Shown: positions 25,591 through 33,832 of the stretch, one piece after another | Layout: each line of letters starts with the position of its first letter | Numbering within the stretch: the stretch's first letter is position 1 | Source: Haloferax marisrubri | Lineage (GTDB): Archaea; Halobacteriota; Halobacteria; Halobacteriales; Haloferacaceae | Assembly (NCBI RefSeq): GCF_001469875.2 | Contig: NZ_LOPW02000005.1 | Location: forward strand, 224,100 to 288,099 | Length of the DNA: 64,000 nucleotides | Reading direction: 5' to 3' | Program-made: the position numbers and the translations under genes | The notes under the pieces: model-generated | Seen by the model: the letters and a program-made list of their open reading frames with translations, nothing else | Database searches by the model: none | What the model was told of the DNA's origin: nothing

Positions 25591-25826
25591 GTACGTGATT
25601 CTCCTTCGAGCAGGACCCGACGACCGTCGGCCCCGACCGTTCGGCCCGCCGAGCACCCCTCGGCGTGCGCGACTACCAAACCCGACTGTGTTGGGAACCC
25701 TGCGTCGTATATATCTTCGCACCGATAGGTTTTGGAACCTGCGGTGTTCGTTGTATGTCGAAAAAGAGGAAAGACAATTGGCGTAAACCCACACTTTAGT
25801 TCCTGCCCTTCCTCGGTGGAGTCGAG

Positions 25827-26867
25827 ATGAAAGCGGTCCAATTCACGGAGCACGGCGACCGAGACGTCCTCGAATACGGCGACTTCCCGGACCCGGAGGT
25901 CGGCCCCGACGAGGTGCTCGTCGACGTGAAGGCGGCTTCGCTCAACCACCTCGATATCTGGACGCGACGGGGGCTTCCGGGCGTCGAGTTGGAGATGCCG
26001 CATATCCCCGGCAGCGACATGGCCGGCGTCGTCACCGAGGTCGGCGAGCGCGTGACCCGGTTCGAGGCGGGCGACCACGTCGCGCTCATCGCGGGCGTCG
26101 CCGGCGGCGGCGACGAGTTCTCCCGGAAGGGCGACCCGACGCTCGCGCCGGACTTCCACATCATCGGCGAGCACGTCCGCGGCGTCCACGCCGAGTTCGC
26201 GGCGATTCCCGAGGAGAACCTCGTGCCCGTCCCCGAGGACGTGCCGTGGGAGGTCGCCGGCTCCGCGTCGCTCGTCTTCCAGACCGCGTGGCGGATGCTC
26301 GTCGACCGCGGCGAACTGCGCCCCGGCGAGAAGGTGCTCGTCCTCGGCGCGTCCGGCGGCGTCGGCCACGCGGCCGTCCAAATCGCCGACTACGCGGGCG
26401 CGGAAGTGTACGCGACCGCCTCCACCGACGAGAAACTGGAGTACGCGAAAGAGTGCGGCGCGGACCACGTCATCAACTACGAGGAAGACGACTTCTCGAA
26501 GGAGATTCGGAAGCTCACGGACGGCCGCGGCGTCGATATGGTGGTCGACCACATCGGCGAGGCCACCTACAAGCAGTCGCTCAAGAGCCTCGTCAAGGGC
26601 GGCCGCGTCGTCACCTGCGGAGCGACCACCGGCCCCGACCCGGGCGCGGGCCTCAACTACATCTTCTGGAACCAGCTCTCGGTCATCGGCTCGACGATGG
26701 CGACGCCCGGCGAGGCCGACGAGGTGCTCGACCTCGTCTGGGACGGCACCTTCGAACCCCGCATCCGCGAGACGCTTCCCATGAGCGAAATCGACCGCGC
26801 GCACGAACTCATCGAGGAGCGACAGGGCTTTGGCAAGGTGGTCGTAATCCCAGATAGTGAGCTCTGA
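25827..26867 (+). CDS. Zinc-type/quinone-oxidoreductase-like MDR family dehydrogenase
   Basis: The 346-residue medium-chain dehydrogenase/reductase begins MKAVQFTEHGDRDVL and has a GroES-like N-terminal half with PHIPGSDMAGVVTEVG. The Rossmann motif LVLGASGGVGHAAVQIA follows near residue 170. The usual structural zinc Cys cluster is absent, which points to the quinone-oxidoreductase or acyl-CoA-reductase-like branch rather than a classical alcohol dehydrogenase. It lies divergent from the FilR1-type regulator across a 236-bp gap. Its stop overlaps the next small membrane protein gene by 11 nt. Confidence 0.88.
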   Translation: MKAVQFTEHGDRDVLEYGDFPDPEVGPDEVLVDVKAASLNHLDIWTRRGLPGVELEMPHIPGSDMAGVVTEVGERVTRFEAGDHVALIAGVAGGGDEFSRKGDPTLAPDFHIIGEHVRGVHAEFAAIPEENLVPVPEDVPWEVAGSASLVFQTAWRMLVDRGELRPGEKVLVLGASGGVGHAAVQIADYAGAEVYATASTDEKLEYAKECGADHVINYEEDDFSKEIRKLTDGRGVDMVVDHIGEATYKQSLKSLVKGGRVVTCGATTGPDPGAGLNYIFWNQLSVIGSTMATPGEADEVLDLVWDGTFEPRIRETLPMSEIDRAHELIEERQGFGKVVVIPDSEL

Positions 26868-27177
26868 CACCACGGCTCGGGACGACGCGACCGCCGAGTC
26901 CGACACCTACGTCCACCGGCCGGACGGCGTCGCCGTCGGCGGCGGTAGCTCGGAGCCGGAGGCGACCGGCTTCGGGAGCCGCGGCTGGGTGCTCGTCGGC
27001 GTCGTCGCGCTCTGTTTCCTCGTCATCCCCGGCGCGGTGTACCTCGTGCCGTCGCTCCCGGCGATGGCCGGCCTGCCGTACCTCGCGGCCATGCTGGCCC
27101 TGCCGATGCTCCCGGCGCTCGCGCTCGGCCTCGTCGCCGTCTGGTCGATGACCGCGGCGACCCGGGGCGACGACTGA
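26857..27177 (+). CDS. Small membrane protein of unknown function
   Basis: The 106-residue protein from a GTG start has an acidic hydrophilic N-terminal half and two TM segments (GWVLVGVVALCFLVIPGAVYLV and MLALPMLPALALGLVAVW, split at about 45-66 and 76-95). The GTG overlaps the end of the MDR gene by 11 nt in another frame, suggesting translational coupling. No family recognised beyond haloarchaeal conserved hypothetical. Confidence 0.68.
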   Translation: MSSDTTARDDATAESDTYVHRPDGVAVGGGSSEPEATGFGSRGWVLVGVVALCFLVIPGAVYLVPSLPAMAGLPYLAAMLALPMLPALALGLVAVWSMTAATRGDD

Positions 27178-27364
27178 ACGCCCGTAACGCCCGTAACCGC
27201 ACCTTCGACCCGCCGAAACCGCGCTCCCGAAGCGAGCGAGACGCGACGCCCGTTTTCACGACCGATTCTCTCCCACCGGAGCCCCGCTCTCGTCTGCCGG
27301 TGTCGACTCCCGTCCCCGATTCTCGACGGTGGAATTGCGTGTCGATATAAATGGTTCCGACAAG

Positions 27365-27372
27365 GCTTATCC
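27365..27372 (+). promoter_or_regulatory. TATA-like box before the DUF5802-like gene
   Basis: CTTATCCC lies about 33 nt before the ATG at 27402. A second A/T-rich GATATAAAT at 27344-27352 is further away and may be an upstream element. The 225-bp gap before this gene holds no supported gene. Confidence 0.35.
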
Positions 27373-27401
27373 CGTTTCGTGGTTGACATTCACACGCACA
27401 G

Positions 27402-27809
27402 ATGTTCGAACGCTTTTCCAGCAGTTACTTCCTCGGCCGATTGTACGTCGAACCGTACGACGGGACCGAGGCGGCGATTCACCGAACGGAACACGAGCGA
27501 CTCAACGAGTGCGTCTACACCGACGGCCGCGGCGTCGAGCGAGTCGACTACCCGCTCGTGATGAAACTCGATACGGCCCACTTCCCGGTCGTCGGCGACG
27601 ACGGCGTCCCCTCGGGGACCCTTGCGCTCCCCCGAGACGCCGTGGACTCCGACGCGCTCCCGGACGACAGACCGGTGCTCCTCGCCGACGCCCCGCGAGC
27701 GGCCGAGCTGCTCCGGTACGCCGGCTACGACCTCGACGCCCTCTCGCCCGGCACTCCGGGCGGAACCGACGGCCCCGGCCCGGACCGTCCGGACGACAGG
27801 CTGGCGTAA
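27402..27809 (+). CDS. DUF5802-type haloarchaeal protein
   Basis: The 135-residue protein begins MFERFSSSYFLGRLYVEPYD and contains YPLVMKLDTAHFPVVGDD and RPVLLADAPRAAELL, the shape of the haloarchaea-specific DUF5802 family. The C-terminus is a Gly/Pro/Asp-rich tail. No catalytic motif or membrane segment. Function unknown. It is 54 bp upstream of the release-factor-like gene on the same strand. Confidence 0.72.
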   Translation: MFERFSSSYFLGRLYVEPYDGTEAAIHRTEHERLNECVYTDGRGVERVDYPLVMKLDTAHFPVVGDDGVPSGTLALPRDAVDSDALPDDRPVLLADAPRAAELLRYAGYDLDALSPGTPGGTDGPGPDRPDDRLA

Positions 27810-27862
27810 GACGCTCGCCTCGCGTCCGAACGCTCAAGTGGTCGGCCCGCACGCGTCCGTGT

Positions 27863-28795
27863 ATGCTGGACGAGTTGTTGGGTCGAGCCGAACTCAAAGC
27901 GCGCATCGCCGAGTTGGAAGACGAACGCGACGCGTTAGCCGGGCGTCTGGAGGGCGAGTCGGACCGCCGAAAGGAGGCGGCCCGCGCGCGACAGGAAGCC
28001 GAGAAGGAGGTCAACCGCCTCGAAGACCGCGTCACCGAACTCGAAGACCGCGTGGAGCGCCTCTCGGGCGACGACGACTCCCTCGACTTCCGCGGGACCG
28101 AGGACCTCCGCGGCGACCGCCTCCGCGAGGTGCTGTCCCGCCTCGACTCGCTTTCGACCGACGCGGAGGGCGCGCTCACCGCCGCCGTCTCCGACGACCG
28201 CTCGCTTCCCTCGGCCGCCGAGTCCGCCTTCGGCGACCGCGCCCCGCTCGTCCGCCGGGCCGCGCCCTGCGTCGCGCTCACCGACGACGCCGGACTGGTG
28301 AGCGTCGCGCTCTCCCCGCCTCGTCAACCCGACGGCTTCGACGCCTGGAGCGACGGATTCGACCTCGACCCGGCGTGGTTCCACCCGACCGAGACCACCG
28401 TCGTCGCCCTCGTCCGCGGCGACCTGTTCGCCCTCGGCCGCTACACGGACGGCGACCTCGAATTCGTCGAGGGCTTCGAGAGCGACGTGAAGTCCACCCA
28501 CTCCAAAGGCGGGTTCTCGCAGGCTCGCTTCGAGCGCATCCGCGAGGGCCAAATCGACGACCACATCGACCGCTGTCACGAGGTGCTCGACGAGTTCCTC
28601 GGCGGCGATTCCGGCGCGGGCGAGGGAGTTGCCGGCGACGACGCCGACCTCGTCGTCCTCGGCGAGCGAACCGTCCTCGGCGAATTCCGCGAGCGGGCCG
28701 CGCTGACCGCCACCGTGGACGCCAGCGGCGACCCCGAAGCGGCGCTCGCCGAGGCGTCCAGGGAGTTCTGGACCACGCGGCTCTACCGGCTCTGA
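27863..28795 (+). CDS. Vms1/Ankzf1-family (aRF1-like, VLRF1) peptidyl-tRNA hydrolase
   Basis: The 310-residue protein starts with a coiled coil (residues about 5-70, MLDELLGRAELKARIAELE onward). An eRF1-like middle domain follows. The key segment is HSKGGFSQARFER (about 212-224), where the Gln is the counterpart of the release-factor GGQ Gln in Vms1-like proteins. In eukaryotes Vms1 cleaves peptidyl-tRNA on stalled ribosomes. The archaeal role is presumably ribosome rescue. The ATG follows a TATA-like CTCAAGTG about 27 nt upstream. The zinc finger and ankyrin parts of eukaryotic Vms1 are absent. Confidence 0.8.
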   Translation: MLDELLGRAELKARIAELEDERDALAGRLEGESDRRKEAARARQEAEKEVNRLEDRVTELEDRVERLSGDDDSLDFRGTEDLRGDRLREVLSRLDSLSTDAEGALTAAVSDDRSLPSAAESAFGDRAPLVRRAAPCVALTDDAGLVSVALSPPRQPDGFDAWSDGFDLDPAWFHPTETTVVALVRGDLFALGRYTDGDLEFVEGFESDVKSTHSKGGFSQARFERIREGQIDDHIDRCHEVLDEFLGGDSGAGEGVAGDDADLVVLGERTVLGEFRERAALTATVDASGDPEAALAEASREFWTTRLYRL

Positions 28796-28891
28796 GCCGG
28801 CGGCGACGCCGCGGCTGCTCTCCCGGCCGCCTTCGAATACTCGCAGACAACTCGGCGATATGACCCGGCAGTCGCCGCCGAATCGCCCCAC

Positions 28892-28898
28892 CTTTTAG
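28892..28898 (+). promoter_or_regulatory. TATA-like box of the dgcN-like operon, inside a 5-bp dyad
   Basis: CTTTTAG is about 27 nt before the ATG at 28922. It sits between CCACC (28888-28892) and GGTGG (28899-28903), a perfect 5-bp inverted repeat that could be an operator blocking TBP. Confidence 0.45.
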
Positions 28899-28921
28899 GG
28901 TGGCACGTAGTGACATCCTGT

Positions 28922-29947
28922 ATGAACGACCCACAGCGAGTCGTCGTCCTCGCACACGAGAAGTTCCCCGACCGCGCGAAGACCGCCACGGGCGTCCTGA
29001 AGTACGCCGACTACGACGTGGTGGCCGTCCTCGACCGCGACAACCCCGGAACCTCCGCGGCCGACCACCGCCGCGACCTCCCCGACGTGCCCGTCGTCGC
29101 CTCGATGGCCGACGCGCCCGACGCCGACGCCCTCCTCGTCGGCATCTCGCCCATCGGCGGCGCGTTCGACGAGACGTGGCGCGACGACGTTCGCACCGCC
29201 CTCGAACGCGGCTGTGACCTCATCTCCGGCCTCCACTACTTCCTCACCGAAGACGAGGAGTTCGCCCGCCTCGCCGACGAACACGGCTGCGACATCAACG
29301 ACGTTCGCAAGCCCCACGACGACCTCGGCGTCGCGCAGGGCAAGTCCGCCGACGTGGACGCCGAAGTCGTCCTCACGGTCGGCACCGACTGCTCGGTCGG
29401 CAAGATGACCGCGACGCTCGAACTCGTCGAGGCCGCCCGCGAGCGCGGCATCGACGCGGGCTTCATCCCGACCGGCCAGACCGGCATCATGATTGCGGGC
29501 TGGGGCAACCCCGTCGACCGCGTCGTGAGCGACTTCACCGCCGGCGCGGTCGAGGAGATGATTCTGGAGAAGGGCGACGAACACGACGTGCTGTTCGTCG
29601 AGGGCCAAGGGAGCATCGTCCACCCGGCATACTCGGCGGTCACCTGCGGCATCCTCCACGGCGCGATGGCCGACAAGCTCGTCCTCTGTCACGAGGCCAC
29701 CCGCGAGGCGATTCACGGCTACGAGGAGTTCGCCCTGCCCGACCTCTCGGAGTACGTCTCGCTGTACGAGAACCTCGCCGACCCGGTCCACGAAGCCGAC
29801 GTGGTCGCCGGGATGCTCAACACCTCCCACGTCGACGACGACGTGGAGGCGGCCGAGGCCGTCGACGCCTTCGCCGACGAACTCGGCGTCCCCGCGGTCG
29901 ACCCCGTCCGGTTCGGCTCGGCCGACCTCGTAGACGAGGTGTTCTAG
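28922..29947 (+). CDS. DUF1611 protein, DgcN-like N-acyltransferase
   Basis: The 341-residue protein is of the DUF1611 family. A Rossmann-like N-terminal part (VVVLAHEKFPDRAKTATGVL) is followed by a P-loop-like VGTDCSVGKMTATLEL (about 153-168), then FVEGQGSIVHPAYSAVT. Marine bacterial DgcN of this family acetylates D-glutamate, and its partner DgcA racemises the N-acetyl product. Here the next gene is an enolase-superfamily epimerase with no gap, exactly that pairing. The start ATG is placed by the TATA box; a GTG at 28910 is also in frame. Substrate in this organism is unproven. Confidence 0.8.
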   Translation: MNDPQRVVVLAHEKFPDRAKTATGVLKYADYDVVAVLDRDNPGTSAADHRRDLPDVPVVASMADAPDADALLVGISPIGGAFDETWRDDVRTALERGCDLISGLHYFLTEDEEFARLADEHGCDINDVRKPHDDLGVAQGKSADVDAEVVLTVGTDCSVGKMTATLELVEAARERGIDAGFIPTGQTGIMIAGWGNPVDRVVSDFTAGAVEEMILEKGDEHDVLFVEGQGSIVHPAYSAVTCGILHGAMADKLVLCHEATREAIHGYEEFALPDLSEYVSLYENLADPVHEADVVAGMLNTSHVDDDVEAAEAVDAFADELGVPAVDPVRFGSADLVDEVF

Positions 29948-30985
29948 ATGCTCACGACCGAGTTCGAGCGCGTCTCGATGCCGCTCGCGGAGCCGTTCGG
30001 CATCGCCCGCGGCGTCCAGACCGAAGCCGAGAACGTCGTCGTCCGAATCGAGGACGAAGGCGGCATGACGGGCGTCGGCGCGGCCGCCCCGTCGTCGCAC
30101 TACGGCGAGACCGCCGACACCGTCGAGGCCGTCCTTCCCGACCTGCTCTCGGTAGTCGAGCAGGTCGGCGACGCCCACGCCATCGACCGCATCGAGCGCG
30201 AGATGGCCGAGACGGTCCGCCGCAACCCGGCCGCGCGGACCGCCGTGAGCATCGCCCTCCACGACCTCGCGGCCAAGCGCCTCGGCGTCCCGCTGTACCG
30301 CCTCTGGGGGCTCGACCCCTCGCGGACGCCCACCTCGTCGTACACCGTCGGCCTCGACGACCTCGACACGATGCGCGAGAAGACCAAGGAGGCCTACGAG
30401 GCCGGCTACGACGTGCTCAAGGTCAAACTCGGCACCGACCGCGACAGGGCGATTATCGAGGCCGTCCGCGACGAGGCTCCCGGCGTGACCATCCGGGTCG
30501 ACGCCAACGAGGCGTGGACGCCCCGCGAGGCCGTCGAGATGACCGAGTTCCTCGCCGACCACGGCGTCGAGTTCGTCGAACAGCCGGTCCCCGCCGAGGA
30601 TTACGAGGGGCTGAAGTTCGTCTACGACCACGGCGCGCTCCCCATCGCGGCCGACGAGTCCTGCATCACGGCCGACGACATCCCGCGCATCGCCGACCGC
30701 GTCGATATCGCGAACCTCAAACTGATGAAGTGCGGCGGCCTCACGGAGGCGAAACGCGCCATCCACGCCGCCCGCGCCCACGGGCTGGAGGTCATGCTCG
30801 GGTGCATGATAGAGACGAACGCCGCCATCGCGGCGGGCTGTCACCTCGCGCCGCTTCTCGACTACGCCGACCTCGACGGCTCGCTCCTCCTCGCGGACGA
30901 CCCCTACGAGGGCGTTCCGATGCCGAACGGCGCAATCGACCTCGAAGCCCTCGACCGCTCCGGGACCGGCGCACAGCGTCGGTGA
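29948..30985 (+). CDS. Enolase-superfamily dipeptide epimerase / N-acylamino acid racemase-like (DgcA-like)
   Basis: The 345-residue protein has the muconate-lactonising subgroup residues: catalytic Lys pair in VLKVKLG (about 157-160), metal Asp in IRVDANEAW (about 186), metal Glu in FVEQPVP (about 211), metal Asp in ADESC (about 236) and the second base Lys in NLKLMKCGG (about 258). This is a 1,1-proton-transfer epimerase pattern, typical of dipeptide epimerases and N-acyl amino acid racemases. It follows the DUF1611 gene directly (stop TAG then ATG). The pair suggests D-amino acid metabolism via an N-acyl intermediate. Confidence 0.88.
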   Translation: MLTTEFERVSMPLAEPFGIARGVQTEAENVVVRIEDEGGMTGVGAAAPSSHYGETADTVEAVLPDLLSVVEQVGDAHAIDRIEREMAETVRRNPAARTAVSIALHDLAAKRLGVPLYRLWGLDPSRTPTSSYTVGLDDLDTMREKTKEAYEAGYDVLKVKLGTDRDRAIIEAVRDEAPGVTIRVDANEAWTPREAVEMTEFLADHGVEFVEQPVPAEDYEGLKFVYDHGALPIAADESCITADDIPRIADRVDIANLKLMKCGGLTEAKRAIHAARAHGLEVMLGCMIETNAAIAAGCHLAPLLDYADLDGSLLLADDPYEGVPMPNGAIDLEALDRSGTGAQRR

Positions 30986-31015
30986 TGCGGCGACGACGAC
31001 GACGCTGAACGCCTC

Positions 31016-32104
31016 TCAGGACTCCCAGTCGAGGTCGTCTTCGCGGGTCTCCGACCGGAGCACGAACGGCCCGATAGAGAGCGTCCGCTTGGCGACCGTC
31101 GAGATTCGCAGGACCGCGGCCGCGAGCACGGCGAACGGCGCGAGCGAGACAGCCACCACGAACGCCACGGTGAGAAGCAGGTTCGAGACGCCGAGCGTCG
31201 CGCCCGTAATCGTGGTCGGGTCGTCCAGAAAGAGAATCGCACCGATGCTCGCCACGAGCGCGGGGACGGCCGCGTAGAACATCGTCCGCGAGAGGTCGAC
31301 CAGTTCCCACCGGAAGTAGAGCGTCTTGACGTGTTCGCGGGCGGGGCCGAACAGTTCGAGCGCGTCGCGAAGCTCCGACAGCGCCGTCTTCGTCTCCGAC
31401 GAGAGGTCGGCGTCGTGGACGCGGCGGAGCCGCGCCGCCTGATAGATTTTCCACGAGTAGTTCAGGTCCAGCGCCGCCGACAGCACCTCGAACGTCCCGA
31501 ACTGCCGGCCCTCCAGTCGCTCGGCGACCGCCTCGGCGTTGGACTCGACCTCCTCGGCGAACTCGCGGACGCGGGTCGTCGGGTCGGCGTCGCTCGTGTC
31601 TGCGTCGCCGCTCTCGCTCGCGTCACCATCGGCATCGAGCGTGTCTTCGACCGCCCGCGCCCGCGACGCGATGCCCTCGGCCAGCGCGCGAAGGAACGCC
31701 GAGGGCTCCGGCGGCGCGACCGGCGCGTCCAGCAGGTCGGCCACGTCCTCGCGGAAGCGCATCGACCCCTCCATCCGGTCGCGCTGGTCGCCCAGCGGGC
31801 CGAGTTCGCGCGAGAGCACGAGCTGGTTGATGGTGACGACGAGCGTGACGCCCGTGATAATCGCGGTGAGAAGGCCCTGCGCGAGCGTCTCGATGGGGTC
31901 CGAGGACTCGACGGCGACCCGAAGTGGGGTCGGGTCAAGTTGGCCGAGAACGACGACGCTACAGAAGACGACGACGAGCGGGGCCGCGGCCACGACGCGG
32001 CGGTCCGCGTCGAGAAGGGCGCGTAGTTTCGCGCGGCTCGTCGTCCCGCGCTCCCGCATCGTGTCGTCGGGCTCGCCGGCCGACGGACCGCCGGTGTTCG
32101 ACAT
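31016..32104 (-). CDS. Haloarchaeal polytopic membrane protein with acidic cytoplasmic insert
   Basis: The 362-residue protein has four hydrophobic segments (about residues 40-57, 72-95, 272-298, 303-332), two at each end. The long soluble middle (about 100-270) holds an acidic Ser/Asp-rich patch (GDASESGDADTSDADP) and helical stretches. The TM2 segment TAIITGVTLVVTINQLVLS is followed by RELGPLGDQRDRMEG. I do not recognise a named family; function unknown. It converges with the epimerase gene (30 bp) and ends upstream of pspA. Confidence 0.72.
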   Translation of the reverse strand: MSNTGGPSAGEPDDTMRERGTTSRAKLRALLDADRRVVAAAPLVVVFCSVVVLGQLDPTPLRVAVESSDPIETLAQGLLTAIITGVTLVVTINQLVLSRELGPLGDQRDRMEGSMRFREDVADLLDAPVAPPEPSAFLRALAEGIASRARAVEDTLDADGDASESGDADTSDADPTTRVREFAEEVESNAEAVAERLEGRQFGTFEVLSAALDLNYSWKIYQAARLRRVHDADLSSETKTALSELRDALELFGPAREHVKTLYFRWELVDLSRTMFYAAVPALVASIGAILFLDDPTTITGATLGVSNLLLTVAFVVAVSLAPFAVLAAAVLRISTVAKRTLSIGPFVLRSETREDDLDWES

Positions 32105-32239
32105 GACCGAAGCTATCGCGCGGCGGGTTCAAGTGCGTACTGGCGATTAATCGCAGGGACGGCCGAATCGCAGGATGGCGGAGGCGGTAGGGAGACGGGG
32201 CGGTTGAGGCGGCGAGGGAGATTGAGACGGCGGGCGTAC

Positions 32240-33067
32240 TTAGGAGGAGGACGAAGAGTCGTCTTCGTTCTTCAGTTCTTCCAGTTCGGCTTCGACCTCC
32301 TCGTCGGCCACGTCGGTCTCGACGTCGACATCGGCGTCGTCCGCGCTCTCGCTCGACGACGACCCGGAGGACTTGCCCATCTCGGCTTTGAGCGTCTCAA
32401 GCTCCGTGTCGACTTCGGCGCTGGTGCGGCCGGCTTCGAGTTCGCGCTCGATAGAGTCCTTGTCCGACAGGGCGTCGTCGAACGCGCCGGAGTCCATGAG
32501 TTCGTCCATCGCGGCGGAGCGGGCCTCCATCTCGTCGGTGCGTTCCTCGGCGCGTTCGAGCGCGCGGCCCACGTCGGCCATCTCGTCGCCGACGCCGGAC
32601 ATCGCCTCGGAGACGCGGCTCGACGCCTCGGCGGCCTCGTAGCGGGCCTTCATGGTCTCCTTTTTCGTGCGGAACTCCTCGATGCGGCTCTGGAGTTCGT
32701 CCTTCTTGTTGACGAGCTGGTCCTGCGTCTCCTGCAGGCTGGCGATTTGCGTCTCCAGCTCCTCGATTTGGCTCATCTTGGCCTGCTTCTTTTCGAGCGC
32801 CTTGCGGGCGAGGTCCTCGCGGTCCTGCTGGACGGCCTCGCGGGCCTGGTCGTTGTGCTTTTCGACGTTCTCTTCGAGGCGGCGCTTCTGAATCTCCAGT
32901 CGCTTCTTCTGGGTCGTCAGGTCGGCGATACCCTGTTTGACCTGCTGTAGCTCGTCGCGCATCTTCTCGTAGGAGTAGTCGAGCGTCTCGGTCGGGTCCT
33001 CCGCACGGTTGAGGAGGGCGTTTATCTTCGACCGGATGACGTACGACGTGCGAGAGAGAATTCCCAT
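32240..33067 (-). CDS. pspA: PspA/IM30 family membrane-associated protein
   Basis: The 275-residue protein begins MGILSRTSYVIRSKINALL, the amphipathic helix that binds membranes. A long coiled coil (about 25-200, with KRLEIQKRRLEENVEKHNDQ) and an acidic Ser-rich C-terminal tail follow. PspA/Vipp1/ESCRT-III-like proteins polymerise on damaged membranes and guard ion gradients. In haloarchaea they respond to salt stress. The ATG at 33067 is preferred over a TTG six nt upstream, because a TATA-like box at 33091 fits it. Confidence 0.9.
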   Translation of the reverse strand: MGILSRTSYVIRSKINALLNRAEDPTETLDYSYEKMRDELQQVKQGIADLTTQKKRLEIQKRRLEENVEKHNDQAREAVQQDREDLARKALEKKQAKMSQIEELETQIASLQETQDQLVNKKDELQSRIEEFRTKKETMKARYEAAEASSRVSEAMSGVGDEMADVGRALERAEERTDEMEARSAAMDELMDSGAFDDALSDKDSIERELEAGRTSAEVDTELETLKAEMGKSSGSSSSESADDADVDVETDVADEEVEAELEELKNEDDSSSSS

Positions 33068-33090
33068 ACCCAATTACTACGCGACGTTCG

Positions 33091-33098
33091 GCTTAAAA
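33091..33098 (-). promoter_or_regulatory. TATA-like box of pspA
   Basis: GCTTAAAA on the plus strand (TTTTAAGC on the minus) is centred about 27 nt before the pspA ATG at 33067. Confidence 0.5.
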
Positions 33099-33121
33099 CC
33101 TCACCAGCGCAACCTGTCTCT

Positions 33122-33760
33122 ATGACCGAGACGATTCTCGTGCCCGGTGGCCGCGACGTGCGGGCGACCCTCGACCGCGCCGGCGACGACGGCGCGGACG
33201 GTACTGACGACGCGGCGGACCGAGTCGACACGGTCGTCGTCGCCTGCCCGCCCCATCCGCAGCACCAAGGCCACCGCGGTGACGCCCGCCTCGTCGCCGT
33301 CAGCGACGCGCTCACCGCCCGCGGCGCGGACTGCCTCCGCTTCGATTACGGCCCGTGGGACGAGGGCTACGGCGAGCGCGCCGACACCCTCCGAGCGGTC
33401 GAGTGGGCCGCGGAGCGCTACGACCGCGTGGGCCTGTTCGGCTTCTCGTTCGGCGGCGCGATGGCGCTTCTCGCGGCCGCCGACGGCGCGGCCGTGGGGG
33501 CCGTCTCCGCGCTCGGTCCCGCCGGGCGACTCGCCGACGACCTCGATGCCGTCGCCGCCTTCGACCGCATCCCCGTCCCCGTGCAGGTCGTCTACGGCAC
33601 CCGCGACGACATCGCCGACTGGGAACCCGTCGTCGAGCGCGCCCGCGAGTACCACCAACCGGTCGTCGAGTTCGCGGCCGACCACTTCTTCGTCGGACAG
33701 GAGGCGAAGGTCGCGGCCGCCGTCGCCGACTTCCTCCTCCCGAATCTCGGCGTCGAGTGA
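33122..33760 (+). CDS. Alpha/beta hydrolase
   Basis: The 212-residue protein has the nucleophile elbow GFSFGG (Ser about residue 105), VVYGTRDD with the acid Asp (about 160) and ADHFF with the catalytic His (about 184): a complete triad in the usual order. It resembles dienelactone-hydrolase-like or CocE-like short hydrolases (PPHPQHQGHRGD oxyanion region). Substrate unknown. It is divergent from pspA, 54 bp between the starts. Confidence 0.85.
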   Translation: MTETILVPGGRDVRATLDRAGDDGADGTDDAADRVDTVVVACPPHPQHQGHRGDARLVAVSDALTARGADCLRFDYGPWDEGYGERADTLRAVEWAAERYDRVGLFGFSFGGAMALLAAADGAAVGAVSALGPAGRLADDLDAVAAFDRIPVPVQVVYGTRDDIADWEPVVERAREYHQPVVEFAADHFFVGQEAKVAAAVADFLLPNLGVE

Positions 33761-33832
33761 GCGACGGGGTCGTCCCGACCGAACGACAATTCGACCGAAC
33801 GACATTTTTGACTCGGCTCCGAAGCCGCTTGC

